DNA from: Deltaproteobacteria bacterium
GTDB taxonomy: Bacteria > Desulfobacterota > Desulfarculia > JACQYL01
Assembly (NCBI GenBank): GCA_016208165.1
Contig: JACQYL010000054.1
Span: forward strand, 1-64,000
Reading direction: 5' to 3'
Length of the DNA: 64,000 nt
The position numbers and the translations under genes were made by a program. How positions within the stretch are numbered: the first letter of the stretch is position 1; the number at the start of each line of letters is the position of its first letter. Positions 1 to 12,374 of the stretch are shown here, piece after piece. The notes under the pieces were generated by a model. It saw nothing but the letters and a program-made list of their open reading frames with translations. It made no database searches and had not been told where the DNA came from.

Positions 1-890
<890 letters not shown>

Positions 891-940
891 TTTCTTACTA
901 AACCGTGATTGACCCGCAAGGCATGTACTCACTATTTAGA

Positions 941-952
941 TTTCAAAGAACA
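941..952 (-). promoter_or_regulatory. boxA-like antitermination element of the rRNA leader
   Basis: Minus-strand TGTTCTTTGAAA lies about 50 bases upstream of the mature 16S 5' end and downstream of both rRNA promoters. It resembles the boxA element (TGCTCTTTAACA in Escherichia coli) bound by NusB/S10 to make rRNA transcription resistant to Rho. The assignment rests on position and similarity. Confidence 0.55.
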
Positions 953-977
953 ATTTGTTACGTACTTCTTAATTTTC

Positions 978-1006
978 AGTCTATCTTTTCTTGCTGCGTT
1001 TGTCAA
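978..1006 (-). promoter_or_regulatory. rRNA operon promoter P2 (sigma-70 type)
   Basis: On the minus strand TTGACA (1001-1006) and TAGACT (978-983) are separated by exactly 17 bases. It is the promoter nearer to the 16S gene, with a start point about 80 bases upstream of the mature 5' end. Confidence 0.6.
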
Positions 1007-1035
1007 GATTGTTTGTCGTGCAGCAGAGAAACCAT

Positions 1036-1064
1036 TTTATACTACTTGGCGGCTGACTTGTCAA
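1036..1064 (-). promoter_or_regulatory. rRNA operon promoter P1 (sigma-70 type)
   Basis: On the minus strand TTGACA (1059-1064) and TATAAA (1036-1041) are 17 bases apart, close to the sigma-70 consensus. With the second promoter 58 bases downstream this gives the tandem P1/P2 arrangement common for rRNA operons. Confidence 0.7.
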
Positions 1065-1140
1065 TCTTTATTTTGATGGGCTTCGTAAAACCTGACTTTG
1101 AGCCCCTCAACCGCTGAACCGCCAGCTTACTCATTTCAGC

Positions 1141-1455
1141 GCCACCGTCAAGAAGAATCCTGAAGATTCCGCGCCGCCCAGCCCCTCATCAGGTAACCGG
1201 TACAGCAAGGCGCCATCATATGTATTTCAGCGGGAAAGTCAACAAGAATCTTCAGGGAATTTAGACTCAACCGAATCTCTGATGGGCCTCCGAATCATCA
1301 ACCGATGACAGGGCCATCGTCGCGCACTTCGGCGGGAAAGTCTACAAGAATCTTGCAGGAACTTCGAGCCAGCCGAGCCCTCATTGGGGAATCGGACCAG
1401 CAGCCGATCTAGTAGATTATTATCCATCTCCGCGCGAAAGTCAACCAAAAAAACA
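1141..1455. repeat. Degenerate tandem repeat, period about 100 bp, 3-4 copies
   Basis: A diverged unit recurs between the rRNA promoter and ymdB. The anchor 'aaagtc-aacaagaatctt-cagg' appears as variants starting near 1147, 1238, 1340 and 1440, so spacings are about 91, 102 and 100 bases. Each copy is followed by a variant of 'cccctcat...gaatcgg'. The copies are too diverged to be recent. Short frames through it (for example 1239-1448 minus) repeat a 'SKF..DSC' pattern but have no ribosome binding site and I do not call them genes. The function is unknown. Confidence 0.5.
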
Positions 1456-1460
1456 GCCGA

Positions 1461-2246
1461 CTACTCTTCCACGGGCACACGCAGCCTCTGAATACTTCTG
1501 CACGCGCCCGTCGAGGGATCCAGGTGCAGGAGGGCCCCCATAATCACGGGGTTCTTACGGGCCGGACTAAAACGCTCGGGGAGACCCGTGAGAAAACGAT
1601 GCAGCACCGGGCCCTTCTTCATCCCCAAAATGGAATTCACGGACCCCGTCATGCCCAGATCCGTGATGTAGCCTGTTCCACCCGGAAGCACTTGCTCGTC
1701 GGCGGTTTGAATGTGGGTATGGGTTCCCAATACCGCGGATACGCGCCCATCGAGAAACCAGCCCATGGCCACCTTCTCGGATGTAGCCTCGGCGTGAAAG
1801 TCAATGATTCGCACACGCGGTCCGTCGTTCATTTCGGCCAATGCTCGTTCCGCGGCGAGGAAAGGGCAATCCACGGGCGGCATAAAGACCCTCCCCTGGA
1901 GGTTGATCACCGCCACCTCGGGAATCCCAGCTTTGCGGTAAACATTCAACCCGCGACCAGGTACGCCGTCAGGGTAATTGAGAGGGCGTAACAGGTTGGG
2001 ATTCTCGTCGAGGTAAGGATAAATCTCTCTTTGCTTCCAGATGTGGTTCCCGGACGTGAGAACATGGATACCCATGTCGAACAGCTCATCGGCCACTTCC
2101 GGTGTGACACCCATACCACCGGCCGCGTTTTCGGCATTGGCGAGCACAATATCGATGGAAAATTCGGACTTGAGATCGTTCAGGCGTTTACGAAGCGCCT
2201 GACGGCCCGCGCTTCCACAGATGTCGCCAAAAAAGGCCAGCTTCAA
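1461..2246 (-). CDS. ymdB: YmdB-family metallophosphoesterase (TIGR00282 type)
   Basis: The 261-residue protein has the full set of metal-binding positions of the YmdB family: Asp8 in FFGD, Glu39-Asn40 in NAEN, Asn67-His68 in SGNH, a His in the IIDFHAE motif and paired His in GTHTHIQTAD. Family members are cytoplasmic dinuclear-metal phosphodiesterases, and Bacillus subtilis YmdB hydrolyses 2',3'-cyclic nucleotides and affects RNA turnover and development. The gene begins 8 bases after the stop of rny, so the pair is probably one transcription unit, the same rny-ymdB neighbourhood as in Firmicutes. Length is normal for the family. The physiological substrate here is inferred only. Confidence 0.9.
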   Translation of the reverse strand: MKLAFFGDICGSAGRQALRKRLNDLKSEFSIDIVLANAENAAGGMGVTPEVADELFDMGIHVLTSGNHIWKQREIYPYLDENPNLLRPLNYPDGVPGRGLNVYRKAGIPEVAVINLQGRVFMPPVDCPFLAAERALAEMNDGPRVRIIDFHAEATSEKVAMGWFLDGRVSAVLGTHTHIQTADEQVLPGGTGYITDLGMTGSVNSILGMKKGPVLHRFLTGLPERFSPARKNPVIMGALLHLDPSTGACRSIQRLRVPVEE

Positions 2247-2254
2247 GCTTCATC

Positions 2255-3817
2255 CTACTTCGCGTATTCTACGGATCGCGTTTCTCGAATCACGGTAACT
2301 TTGATCTGGCCGGGATATACCAGCTCGTTTTCGATCTTCTTTGCGATTTCCCGGCTCAGCATGACGGAGTCTTCGTCGTTGATCTTGTCGCTTTCCACAA
2401 TGATCCTCAATTCCCGGCCTGCCTGAATGGCGTAGGATTTTTCGACGCCCCGGCATTCATTAGCGATTCGTTCCAGATCGGCAAGTCGCTTGACGTACGT
2501 CTCCAACATTTCACGGCGAGCGCCCGGTCGCGCTCCGGAAAGCGTATCCGACGCCTGCACCAGGATATCCAGAATGGAGGAAGCAGGGACTTCTTCGTGA
2601 TGAGCGGCCACCGCCTGGACCACTTTTGGAGATTCTCCGTGCTTCTTGAGCAAATCAGCGCCTATGGCGGCGTGGGATCCTTCGATTTCGTGATCCACCG
2701 CCTTGCCGATGTCGTGGAGGAGACCGGCGCGCTTGGCTTGTTTGACATTGAGGTTCAATTCAGAAGCCATGATTCCGCAAAGAAAAGCGACTTCCAGGGA
2801 GTGCTGGAGAACGTTTTGGCCGTAGCTGGAACGGTATTTCAACTTGCCGATCAGACGCTGAAGCTCCGGACTGATGCCATGAACTCCCACATCAAAGGTG
2901 GCCTGTTCCCCGGCTTCTCGTATGGAGGTTTCCAACTCCTGGCTTACTTTCTTCACTACTTCCTCGATGCGAGCCGGATGGATCCTGCCGTCATTGATGA
3001 GCCGTTCGAGCGTTATTTTGGCCACTTCCCTTCGTATGGGGTTGAACCCGCTCAGGATGACCGCCTCGGGCGTGTCATCTATGATGAGATCCACACCGGT
3101 GGCGGCTTCCAGGGCGCGTATATTTCGACCTTCTCGCCCGATGATGCGGCCCTTCATTTCATCGCTGGGGAGGGTGACCACCGAGACGGACTTCTCCATG
3201 ATGTAGTCTCCGGCGTAACGTTTGACCGCCAAGGCAAGGATCTCCTTGGATCGCTTGTCCGACGTTTCCCGGGTCTCGTTTTCGATCTGCTTGATCAGCT
3301 TGGCGCCTTCGTGGCGCGCTTCGTTTTCCATGGCCCGCAGAAGAAAGGTCTTTGCGTCGGTCGAGGTAATGCCGGCGAGGCTCTCTAGGTGGGCCCGTTG
3401 CTCCTCGATGAGCGATTGAACTTCTTTTTCCTTGGCGGCGAGATTGCGGTCTCGATCGCGTAGTGATTGGTCCTTTCGGGACACCTCTTGGTCTTTCTTC
3501 TCCAGAAGGTCGGTTCGTTTATCCAGGGTCTCTTCTTTCTGAACCAGCCTTTTCTCCAGCTTCTGAAGTTCCCCGCGGCGATCTTTGGTCTCTTTTTCAA
3601 AATCAAGCTTCATGCGAAAGAGGGTGTCTTTTGTCTGAAGCATTGCATCCTTTTTTGCCGTTTCGGCTTCTTTCTTTGCCTCCTCGATGATTCGCTGGGA
3701 CAGCTTGTCGATGGACTCGATCTTGGATTCAACCATCTTCTTTCTAAGAAAAAATCCTACGATCAGGCCCGCGCCGAATAAGAGGAAGAATCCGACGATA
3801 ATCAGCGTTGATTCCAT
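2255..3817 (-). CDS. rny: Ribonuclease Y
   Basis: This endoribonuclease starts bulk mRNA decay at the inner face of the membrane. Visible parts, numbered from the upstream ATG at 3826, are one N-terminal membrane helix (about 7-27), a long charged coiled coil (about 35-190), a KH RNA-binding domain with the GxxG loop in [13 protein letters not shown] (about 228-240), and an HD hydrolase domain with the metal motif HDIGK (371-375) followed by AAHHEE. I prefer the second ATG (3817): AGGAG is 9 bases upstream of it and only 1 base from the first, giving 520 residues, the usual length. ymdB follows directly; the RNA-bearing gap behind zapA lies upstream. Confidence 0.97.
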   Translation of the reverse strand: MESTLIIVGFFLLFGAGLIVGFFLRKKMVESKIESIDKLSQRIIEEAKKEAETAKKDAMLQTKDTLFRMKLDFEKETKDRRGELQKLEKRLVQKEETLDKRTDLLEKKDQEVSRKDQSLRDRDRNLAAKEKEVQSLIEEQRAHLESLAGITSTDAKTFLLRAMENEARHEGAKLIKQIENETRETSDKRSKEILALAVKRYAGDYIMEKSVSVVTLPSDEMKGRIIGREGRNIRALEAATGVDLIIDDTPEAVILSGFNPIRREVAKITLERLINDGRIHPARIEEVVKKVSQELETSIREAGEQATFDVGVHGISPELQRLIGKLKYRSSYGQNVLQHSLEVAFLCGIMASELNLNVKQAKRAGLLHDIGKAVDHEIEGSHAAIGADLLKKHGESPKVVQAVAAHHEEVPASSILDILVQASDTLSGARPGARREMLETYVKRLADLERIANECRGVEKSYAIQAGRELRIIVESDKINDEDSVMLSREIAKKIENELVYPGQIKVTVIRETRSVEYAK

Positions 3818-3826
3818 ATTTTTCAT

Positions 3827-4087
3827 CTCCTAAGGTGGCCTGCGCGATGGAAAATAATCGCGTCCGGGCCTGTAAGGCCGGAGGGCGACAGGACGCCATA
3901 AAAGGCTACATGTCTTGGCTTCAGAGGCGAACTAGAAATACACGAAGGCGATGTTCGAAAGGAAGGAGATATCGCCGGATAGAGAACAAAGGCGTGATGA
4001 ACGGGACCGAAACTTACTTTTAGTATAAGCGTAGATACGCTGCTCTTGCGATGGTACTCAGCATCCGAAAAGAGTGATCATCTAAGT
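3827..4087. other. Gene-free spacer between candidate 6S RNA and rny
   Basis: There is no plausible coding sequence here. On the minus strand it contains a GC-rich hairpin CCGGCCTTACAGGCCCGG (about 3864-3882) without a following T-run, and an AGCGT-ATCT-ACGCT stem (about 4027-4040). It probably carries the leader and promoter of rny, but I could not single out a convincing -35/-10 pair. Confidence 0.4.
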
Positions 4088-4250
4088 GAACATCTATTTT
4101 TATACTCGGAATCGTTCCGTTAAGTTCTCTTGGTCCAGGCAGTGATTCGTGTACCCGGTGGGGATTGCCCACACATGTCCGGCTCGGGCCCGAGAGTGGA
4201 GAGTGACCCCGACGTCATGGCGAGCTAACGAACCAACCTTAAAGATGTGT
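4088..4250 (-). ncRNA. ssrS: Structured RNA downstream of zapA, candidate 6S RNA
   Basis: Immediately after the zapA stop the minus strand can fold into one long closed rod of about 160 nucleotides. ACATCT (4243-4248) pairs with AGATGT (4090-4095). Inside it GTTCGTTA (4226-4233) pairs with TAACGGAAC (4114-4122, one bulge). Internal elements include the palindrome CTCGGGCCCGAG (about 4189-4200) and a GTGGG-CAATC-CCCAC hairpin (about 4158-4172). Established knowledge: in many proteobacteria ssrS, the RNA that binds RNA polymerase as a mimic of an open promoter, lies directly behind zapA, and its size is near 180 nucleotides. The identification is inferred from position, size and a rod-like fold; primary sequence does not prove it, and exact ends are uncertain. 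Confidence 0.5.
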
Positions 4251-4253
4251 ATC

Positions 4254-4550
4254 TCAATCCTCTTCTTTCGGCAATTCGAGCTGATCGATCTTGCTGATAA
4301 TCCTCTTGGACCTCGCCTCCAAAGCGCGTTGCATGACCTGCGCGGAGTCTCTGACCTCGAAATAGTCGCTTGCTACGTTTAAAGCCGCCAATGCCATCAA
4401 ATTGGCACGAGGGGCGTTTTGGGAAACGGATTTAACTTCGTCGTACTTTCGCTGAAGGTATTCAGCCAGTGCCGATACCTGAGATTCATCCGCCTCAGAT
4501 CTTACGGATATCTCCATGCCGAAAACGACGATGTTATATGCTTTCTTCAC
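4254..4550 (-). CDS. zapA: Cell division protein ZapA
   Basis: This 98-residue cytoplasmic protein has the ZapA pattern: an N-terminal beta segment (YNIVVFGMEISVRSEA), then a long helix with the conserved MALAALNVASDYFEVRD-like region and a coiled-coil tail. ZapA binds FtsZ and bundles its filaments at mid-cell. It starts 18 bases after the ZapB-like gene, so the two are likely co-transcribed, and it is followed by the candidate 6S RNA, matching the zapA-ssrS order known from other proteobacteria. Length is typical. Confidence 0.9.
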   Translation of the reverse strand: MKKAYNIVVFGMEISVRSEADESQVSALAEYLQRKYDEVKSVSQNAPRANLMALAALNVASDYFEVRDSAQVMQRALEARSKRIISKIDQLELPKEED

Positions 4551-4568
4551 CTTTTGGCGTTCAGTATA

Positions 4569-4796
4569 TTAGAACTGTTTGAGCGATTCAAACTTGTTTA
4601 GGAGTTCACCGATCCGACGACCCACGGTCTCCTTTTCCTGAGTCAATTCGGAAATCCTCGTTTCAAGACTGGTGATATTTCCATCCTTCTCGGCAATAAT
4701 TTGAAGCAACTCTTCATTTTTCTTAAGTAGGGATGCAAATGTTGTCAACAAGTGATCTATCTTGGCTTCAAGTCTGTCAAACTCCTGCAATTCCAT
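4569..4796 (-). CDS. zapB: ZapB-like coiled-coil cell division protein
   Basis: The protein is 75 residues from the preferred ATG and is almost wholly an acidic coiled coil with heptads (FDRLEAKIDHLLTTF and so on). ZapB forms a coiled-coil scaffold that links ZapA-FtsZ to the nucleoid terminus. The family is short and low in complexity, so the name rests mostly on the zapB-zapA gene pair. Two in-frame ATG codons exist; GAGAGG lies 8 bases from the second (4796) and 2 from the first (4802), so I chose the second. Confidence 0.65.
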   Translation of the reverse strand: MELQEFDRLEAKIDHLLTTFASLLKKNEELLQIIAEKDGNITSLETRISELTQEKETVGRRIGELLNKFESLKQF

Positions 4797-4822
4797 TACC
4801 ATAACCTCTCATATCGATTCGA

Positions 4823-4851
4823 ATTATTGATAGCACCAGGGTAAAAGTCAA
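4823..4851 (-). promoter_or_regulatory. Promoter for zapB-zapA (sigma-70 type)
   Basis: Minus-strand TTGACT (4846-4851) and AATAAT (4823-4828) have a 17-base spacer and sit just upstream of the zapB start. This is a sequence match only. Confidence 0.5.
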
Positions 4852-5194
4852 GTCTTTTTGTGAAATCAACAGATTGAACAGGGCCGGGCGATCCCTGCCG
4901 GACAACGGAAGGCGTCTGGAGCGATGGAAGGATGGCGGAAACAAGAGTGCTTCCCCAGGCAAAAGAAAGAAAAAGGCGACGCATGCCCGGGAGCATGGGA
5001 AACGTTTCGCAACGAACGGGGGTGTGACTAGAATTCACAAACACGCGCCCCAATAAAAGACCGGACAGTGTAGTCCTGGAAGATGCGCGCAGGAAATATG
5101 CATTTCTGTATGGCTTTCAGCTCACTGTTTTGATGGAAAAGGATACTGTATGTCTTCGGGACCTCATTTTATGGCGAACTCTACCCCTAATAAT
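4852..5194. other. Intergenic stretch between atpC terminator and zapB promoter, no gene seen
   Basis: About 340 bases without a supportable gene. Short open frames exist on both strands (for example 4874-5056 plus and 4796-5053 minus), but they lack ribosome binding sites and protein-like composition. I see no tRNA and no clear repeat. Confidence 0.5.
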
Positions 5195-5198
5195 AAAG

Positions 5199-5221
5199 AA
5201 AGGCAAGCTTATGCTTGCCCT
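5199..5221 (-). terminator. Rho-independent terminator of the atp operon
   Basis: On the minus strand GGGCAAGC-ATA-AGCTTGCC is followed by TTTCTTTATT. It lies about 43 bases after the atpC stop and ends the seven-gene operon. Confidence 0.8.
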
Positions 5222-5263
5222 TCTTGAAAACGCTTGATTGTGCTTTTAGACGGAGATAGGAAA

Positions 5264-5680
5264 CTATGCGCTGAGTCGGCGCTCCGCAACCTTGAGGCGA
5301 ACTATCGCTCGTCTCAACTCTACCTCCGCCTGAAGGAAGTCGAGACCTTCCTGTTTCGCCTTTCGAAGGCGTTCCTCAGCCCTTTCGCGAGCCCGCCTGG
5401 CGCGATCCACATCGATATCCCGGGCCGCCTCGGCCGCTTCGGCCAAGATGGTTACCTTTTCCGATTGGACCTCGACATAACCGCCGCTAATGGCAAAGTA
5501 ATTCGTCTCGCTTCCGTCACGATAGTACATCTCTCCGATGCGCAGGGAGGTCAGGAAAGGAATATGACCAGGCAATACACCGAATTCACCATCATAGCCT
5601 GGTGCAACCACAATGTCGACCTCCCGGCTGGCTACCACTCTATCCGGAGTGACCACCTCAAGTAGAATCTTGTTTGCCAT
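5264..5680 (-). CDS. atpC: F1Fo ATP synthase epsilon subunit
   Basis: The 138-residue epsilon subunit of F1 has an N-terminal beta-sandwich (with GEFGVLPGHIPFLTSLRIG, the family signature) and a C-terminal helical hairpin rich in Arg, Glu and Ala that regulates hydrolysis. It is the last gene of the operon, 10 bases after atpD, with AAGGA 5 bases before the ATG, and is followed by a terminator. Length is normal. Confidence 0.97.
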   Translation of the reverse strand: MANKILLEVVTPDRVVASREVDIVVAPGYDGEFGVLPGHIPFLTSLRIGEMYYRDGSETNYFAISGGYVEVQSEKVTILAEAAEAARDIDVDRARRARERAEERLRKAKQEGLDFLQAEVELRRAIVRLKVAERRLSA

Positions 5681-5690
5681 ACCGTTCCTT

Positions 5691-8002
<2,312 letters not shown>

Positions 8003-8014
8003 GAGCGTTCCCTG

Positions 8015-9529
8015 TTACGCCGCAGGTTGGAAGATTTGGTCAAACTCGCCAATGACCTTTTTGAGCTTGCTATCCAGGTCATCGCTGATGACTTTCTTTT
8101 GAGCAATCTCGGTCAACACATCCGCGTACTTGCTCTCGACGAACTCGAACAGCTGTGTCTCAAATGCCTGCACCGCGTTGAGCGGATATTTGTCCAAGTA
8201 TCCTCGAGTGCCGGCATACAGTATAAGGACCTGCTTTTCCGCCGGCATGGGCTGATATTGAGGCTGTTTAAGCAGTTCCACGAGACGCATTCCTCGGTTC
8301 AGCTGGGATTGGGTCGCCTTGTCGAGCTCGCTTCCGAACTGGGCGAACGCTTCGAGTTCACGGAATTGGGCAAGATCGAGACGGAGAGAACCAGCGACCT
8401 GTTTCATGGCTTTGGTCTGGGCGCTGCCGCCCACCCGGCTGACACTCAGGCCGACGTTGATGGCGGGGCGGACGCCGGAGAAGAAAAGACTCGGCTCCAG
8501 GTATACCTGACCGTCGGTGATCGAGATCACGTTCGTAGGAATGTAAGCCGAAACGTCACCCGCTTGCGTCTCGATGATCGGGAGCGCCGTCAGGGATCCG
8601 CCTCCTAACTCGTCGTTCAATTTGGCCGCACGTTCCAGTAGACGGGAGTGGTTATAAAAGATGTCACCGGGGAAGGCCTCGCGACCGGGCGGGCGCCTGA
8701 GCAGAAGAGAAACCTGCCTGTAAGCCACCGCCTGCTTGCTGAGGTCGTCATAAATGATAAGCGCGTGCTCGCCTCTATCTCTATAGTATTCGCCCATGGC
8801 GCATCCCGCGTAAGGGGCGACGTACTGCATCGTGGCCGGATCGGAAGCGGTCGCGCAAACTACGGTCGTGTATTCCATGGCGCCATTCCGACGAAAAACC
8901 TCCACGACTTGCGCCACGGTGGACTTCTTTTGCCCGACCGCAACGTAGATGCACTTTACGTTCTGTCCTTTCTGGTTCAGGATGGCATCCACACAGATGG
9001 CGGTCTTTCCGATCTGACGGTCGCCGATAATGAGTTCCCGCTGTCCCCGTCCGATGGGCGTCATGGCGTCGATGGCCTTGAGACCGGTGAACATGGGCTC
9101 TCTAACACTTTGACGTGCAATAACGCCCGGGGCCACTTTTTCCACGCGACGATACTCGGTGGCTTCTACGGGACCTTTGCCGTCTATGGGGGCGCCAACG
9201 GCGTCCAGCACCCGTCCAAGTACGGGCTCGCCCACGGGAACCTCGGCGATTCGACCCGTACGTTTGACCATATCTCCTTCTTTGATGTGGGTAACTTCAC
9301 CGAGAATGGCCACACCCACGCTGTCTTCCTCGAGGTTGAGCGCAAGACCCAAGATGCCGCCGGGGAATTCCAAAAGCTCCATGGCCATGCAGTTCTCGAC
9401 GCCGTATACCTTGGCGACGCCGTCCCCGACGCTCAACACAGTGCCCGTCTCGGATACATCTACGGCTTTCGTGTATCGCTCGATCTGCTCTTTAATTACC
9501 TGACTGATTTCATCTGCTTTTATTTCCAT
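8015..9529 (-). CDS. atpA: F1Fo ATP synthase alpha subunit
   Basis: This 504-residue F1 subunit carries the non-catalytic nucleotide sites. It has the P-loop GDRQIGKTA, the [29 protein letters not shown] block and the signature [14 protein letters not shown]. It lies 5 bases after atpH and 12 before atpG. Length is normal and no frameshift is seen. Confidence 0.99.
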   Translation of the reverse strand: MEIKADEISQVIKEQIERYTKAVDVSETGTVLSVGDGVAKVYGVENCMAMELLEFPGGILGLALNLEEDSVGVAILGEVTHIKEGDMVKRTGRIAEVPVGEPVLGRVLDAVGAPIDGKGPVEATEYRRVEKVAPGVIARQSVREPMFTGLKAIDAMTPIGRGQRELIIGDRQIGKTAICVDAILNQKGQNVKCIYVAVGQKKSTVAQVVEVFRRNGAMEYTTVVCATASDPATMQYVAPYAGCAMGEYYRDRGEHALIIYDDLSKQAVAYRQVSLLLRRPPGREAFPGDIFYNHSRLLERAAKLNDELGGGSLTALPIIETQAGDVSAYIPTNVISITDGQVYLEPSLFFSGVRPAINVGLSVSRVGGSAQTKAMKQVAGSLRLDLAQFRELEAFAQFGSELDKATQSQLNRGMRLVELLKQPQYQPMPAEKQVLILYAGTRGYLDKYPLNAVQAFETQLFEFVESKYADVLTEIAQKKVISDDLDSKLKKVIGEFDQIFQPAA

Positions 9530-9534
9530 AGAGC

Positions 9535-10080
9535 CTATTCACCCCTCTTCAAAGATTCTTTGATACTCAGTAACTGAGTTCGAACGCTTCCGTCAAAATT
9601 CAGATCACCCACTCGTGTAACAATTCCGCCGATGAGAGAAGGATCCACTTCCAGTTTCAGCCGAATTTGCTTGTTGGTGATTTTAGCTATGGCGTCCTGA
9701 ACTTGTTTGACAACCTCGCCGGATAGATCCGTTGCGGAGATGATAGTCGCCGTGCTGATCCCCTGGAGTTCATCGGTCAGCTTACGGTAGAATTCGTTGA
9801 TTTCCCCCGTAAAGCGTACGCGGTTCTTTTCCAACAAGAGTTTCAAAAAGTTGCTCGAAATAGGCGTATAGCCCGCTTTTTCGAGAACGAATTCGAGAAC
9901 TTTCTTGCGGTTATGAAGGTTGTAAAGAGGATTGGTCAGGGAATCAACAACCTGCTTGTTCTCCTTCAAGAAGGTGGCGAAGTCGTTGAGTTCTTCCCCG
10001 TACTTGAGATAGTGGCCATCTTCCTTGCCGATGGCCAGCAAGGCCCTGGCATAACGTCTTGCTATAGCTTTGCTGCTCAC
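9535..10080 (-). CDS. atpH: F1Fo ATP synthase delta subunit
   Basis: The 181-residue OSCP/delta subunit joins F1 to the peripheral b stalk. It starts with the typical [15 protein letters not shown] helix and ends with [27 protein letters not shown]. The start is GTG inside the overlap with the end of atpF (GTGA), so translation is probably coupled. Length is typical. Confidence 0.97.
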   Translation of the reverse strand: MSSKAIARRYARALLAIGKEDGHYLKYGEELNDFATFLKENKQVVDSLTNPLYNLHNRKKVLEFVLEKAGYTPISSNFLKLLLEKNRVRFTGEINEFYRKLTDELQGISTATIISATDLSGEVVKQVQDAIAKITNKQIRLKLEVDPSLIGGIVTRVGDLNFDGSVRTQLLSIKESLKRGE

Positions 10081-10703
10081 GCCGTTTCCACCACCTTTGC
10101 AATGTATTCGTCGACGAGTCGTTTCTCATCGTCTTTGTTCATGTTTTTCCGGATAATATCTTCAGCCATGGCCGTGGCGAGATCCGCAACTTCGGCTTGA
10201 AGTTCCATTTTAGCCTTCTTGATTTCCTGCTGAATGGCCCAACGCGCTTGTTCTTCAATTCGCCGGCCGGTCAGTTTGGCCTGTTCGATGATCTTTGCTT
10301 TTTCAGCCTCGCCCTCTTTCACGTATTCAGCGATGACGACTTCGCGCTGCTTTTCGATTTCCTGGACCTTTTTCTTGAAATCGACCAGCATGGCCTCGCC
10401 TTCCGTTCTCTTCTTCTCCAACTCATCCAACTCGCGCTTTATGGTCGCACGCCGATCAGAGAGAAACCTGGGAAGCGGTTTCCTGAGGAGGAAAAAAAGG
10501 ACGAAAAAGACGACACCAAAGCATACGGTGCGGTACAGGAGGTCCCATAGCTTCTCAGAGGAAGCGCCGTGCGACGCAGCTTCGCCCACTGCATGCTCAC
10601 CGGCCGGATCGGACGCTAAAACCAGGGTGGCCAGCGAGCACAGAAAAAAGACCGCTAGCAAAGCAGCGGCGTATTTACCAGAGGATCTACTGAATGCATT
10701 CAT
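10077..10703 (-). CDS. atpF: F1Fo ATP synthase b subunit
   Basis: This 208-residue peripheral stalk protein has an N-terminal hydrophobic, signal-like segment (about 10-30), a short polar stretch, the membrane helix of the b subunit (about 56-72) and a long charged helix for dimerisation. The extra N-terminal hydrophobic segment is seen in other deltaproteobacterial b subunits. It overlaps atpF' by 4 bases and atpH by 4 bases. Genes for the a and c subunits are not in this window, so Fo must be encoded elsewhere. Confidence 0.93.
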   Translation of the reverse strand: MNAFSRSSGKYAAALLAVFFLCSLATLVLASDPAGEHAVGEAASHGASSEKLWDLLYRTVCFGVVFFVLFFLLRKPLPRFLSDRRATIKRELDELEKKRTEGEAMLVDFKKKVQEIEKQREVVIAEYVKEGEAEKAKIIEQAKLTGRRIEEQARWAIQQEIKKAKMELQAEVADLATAMAEDIIRKNMNKDDEKRLVDEYIAKVVETA

Positions 10704-11128
10704 CCGATTTGTCTCCCGAGAATCTTGGTGACGAGCTCCCGCGCGAAAAAATGGATCTGGGATTGGAGCGTTTTTCGGGCGGCCGTGATATCGGCGGCAA
10801 TATGAGCTTTGACGTCGGATATTTTGGCTTCCATCTGAGCGTTGATTTCATCCAGGAGACGTTCCTGTTCCTTGTGACCTTCCTGTTTCAGAGCCTCCTT
10901 CTCTTCAAATCCCTTCTTTCGGGCGAGATTGGTCAGATCGGCGATTTCATTCTTCTGCTCTTCGATCTGTTGCCCCAGGCGTTTGATGTCCAGGAGAAAC
11001 CCGTCAACGCGCTGTTTCCTCTCCGCGAGGATACGGCGGATGGGACGATAGAGAATAATGTTCAGAATCCAAAGAAGGAAGAGGAAGTTGACCATCTGGA
11101 GCAACAGCGACTTATCAATATCAACCAT
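10700..11128 (-). CDS. atpF': F1Fo ATP synthase b' subunit
   Basis: This is the first gene of the operon, 142 residues long, with one N-terminal membrane helix (about 8-27) and a coiled-coil helix. Having two different b-type genes in tandem points to a b/b' heterodimeric stalk, as in several deltaproteobacteria and phototrophs. AAAGGAG lies 10 bases before the ATG. Confidence 0.92.
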   Translation of the reverse strand: MVDIDKSLLLQMVNFLFLLWILNIILYRPIRRILAERKQRVDGFLLDIKRLGQQIEEQKNEIADLTNLARKKGFEEKEALKQEGHKEQERLLDEINAQMEAKISDVKAHIAADITAARKTLQSQIHFFARELVTKILGRQIG

Positions 11129-11185
11129 CTAGAGGCCACTCCTTTTGAGAATGTGAAAAGAAGAACGTTCTCAAACAATGTGGAT

Positions 11186-11214
11186 TTCGTAACTCATTTT
11201 GGAGGCATTGTCAA
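11186..11214 (-). promoter_or_regulatory. Probable promoter of the atp operon
   Basis: Minus-strand TTGACA (11209-11214), a 17-base spacer and TACGAA (11186-11191), located in the 141-base gap between rodA and atpF'. The -35 is perfect and the -10 is moderate. Confidence 0.45.
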
Positions 11215-11269
11215 AGATTTTTTTCGCCGGTGCCCCCGCTTTCCAAAAAAGCGAAACAAACACAGCTCA

Positions 11270-12364
11270 TTATTTAAAGAGAAATCGACGCATGCTGATA
11301 TTCATGAGCAGCCCCAACGCGAAGAGGGTGGTGACCGCGTTGGAACCGCCATAGGAGATCAATGGCAGGGGGATTCCGACCACCGGCATTATCCCGGTCA
11401 CCATTCCGATATTGATCACCATGGGCCAAAATATCATGGCAACGATCCCCACGGTGAGTAAGGCTCCAAACGTGTCTTTAGATCGTCTCCCAACCCTCAA
11501 TCCCCAGGCAATCAGGGCCAGGTACAACAGGATCACGAGGACCGATCCCAGAAACCCCCACTCTTCCGCCAATACGGAAAACGCAAAGTCCGTATGATGC
11601 TCAGGGAGGAAGTTCAGATTACTCTGTGTGCTGGAGAGGAATCCCTTGCCCGCCATGCGGCCGGAGCCCACGGCTATTTTAGACTGAGTTACGTGATACC
11701 CAGCCCCGAGCGGGTCCCAGTCCGGGTTGAAAAAGGTCAATATTCTACTCTTCTGGTACTGCTTGAGCATTTTCCATACGAAAGGTAAGGAGGTCAGCAG
11801 AATTCCCGCGAATGCGGCAACCACTTGCCAGCGAACGCGTATGAACAACACGATGGAGCCTCCTACGAAAAAAAACATAATGGCCGTACCCAAATCCGGC
11901 TCCTTCAGAATGAGCAGGGCGGGGGCCCCCATCACACAAACCGGCAAGATAAGATCCCGGAAGCCCAGACTCTCATGCAGGTCCTTTCGGTAGAAGATAC
12001 GAGCCAATACTATGATCAATGTCAGTTTGGCCAGTTCCGAGGGCTGGACTGTCATGGGACCCAGGACCAACCAGCGTTTGGATCCTGATACCGTAGGTCC
12101 GATGACCAGGGTAGCTGCGAGAAGAAGTAAAGTGACCCCGTAAAGCGGCAGTGCAAACTGTTCAAGTGTGTGATAATTGAACAATAAACTTAGAAATACA
12201 ATGGCAAACCCAATAGTAAACCACATAAGTTGTTTATAGAATATGGTCTTTCCCATGGATAAGACTGTTGTACTATACAGGTTGGCAAGGCCTACCACAC
12301 ACAGCACCACCATCATAACAAGCAATACCCAGTCGAAATGTTTGACCAGCCTTCGGTCGAACAT
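11270..12364 (-). CDS. rodA: Peptidoglycan glycosyltransferase RodA
   Basis: The 364-residue SEDS-family polytopic membrane protein polymerises lipid II during side-wall growth together with PBP2. It shows repeated hydrophobic helices, the WLVLGPMTVQPSELAKL region and the GIPLPLISYGGSN motif near the C-terminus, which are SEDS signatures. It is the last gene of the mreBCD-mrdA-rodA series, 10 bases after mrdA, with GAGGGA 6 bases before the ATG. Confidence 0.97.
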   Translation of the reverse strand: MFDRRLVKHFDWVLLVMMVVLCVVGLANLYSTTVLSMGKTIFYKQLMWFTIGFAIVFLSLLFNYHTLEQFALPLYGVTLLLLAATLVIGPTVSGSKRWLVLGPMTVQPSELAKLTLIIVLARIFYRKDLHESLGFRDLILPVCVMGAPALLILKEPDLGTAIMFFFVGGSIVLFIRVRWQVVAAFAGILLTSLPFVWKMLKQYQKSRILTFFNPDWDPLGAGYHVTQSKIAVGSGRMAGKGFLSSTQSNLNFLPEHHTDFAFSVLAEEWGFLGSVLVILLYLALIAWGLRVGRRSKDTFGALLTVGIVAMIFWPMVINIGMVTGIMPVVGIPLPLISYGGSNAVTTLFALGLLMNISMRRFLFK

Positions 12365-12374
12365 AACGTATCCC

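Noticed and set aside
905-1117. 70-residue plus-strand open frame between 16S and the repeats
   Set aside because: It covers both rRNA promoters and the boxA element of the opposite strand and has no protein-like features.
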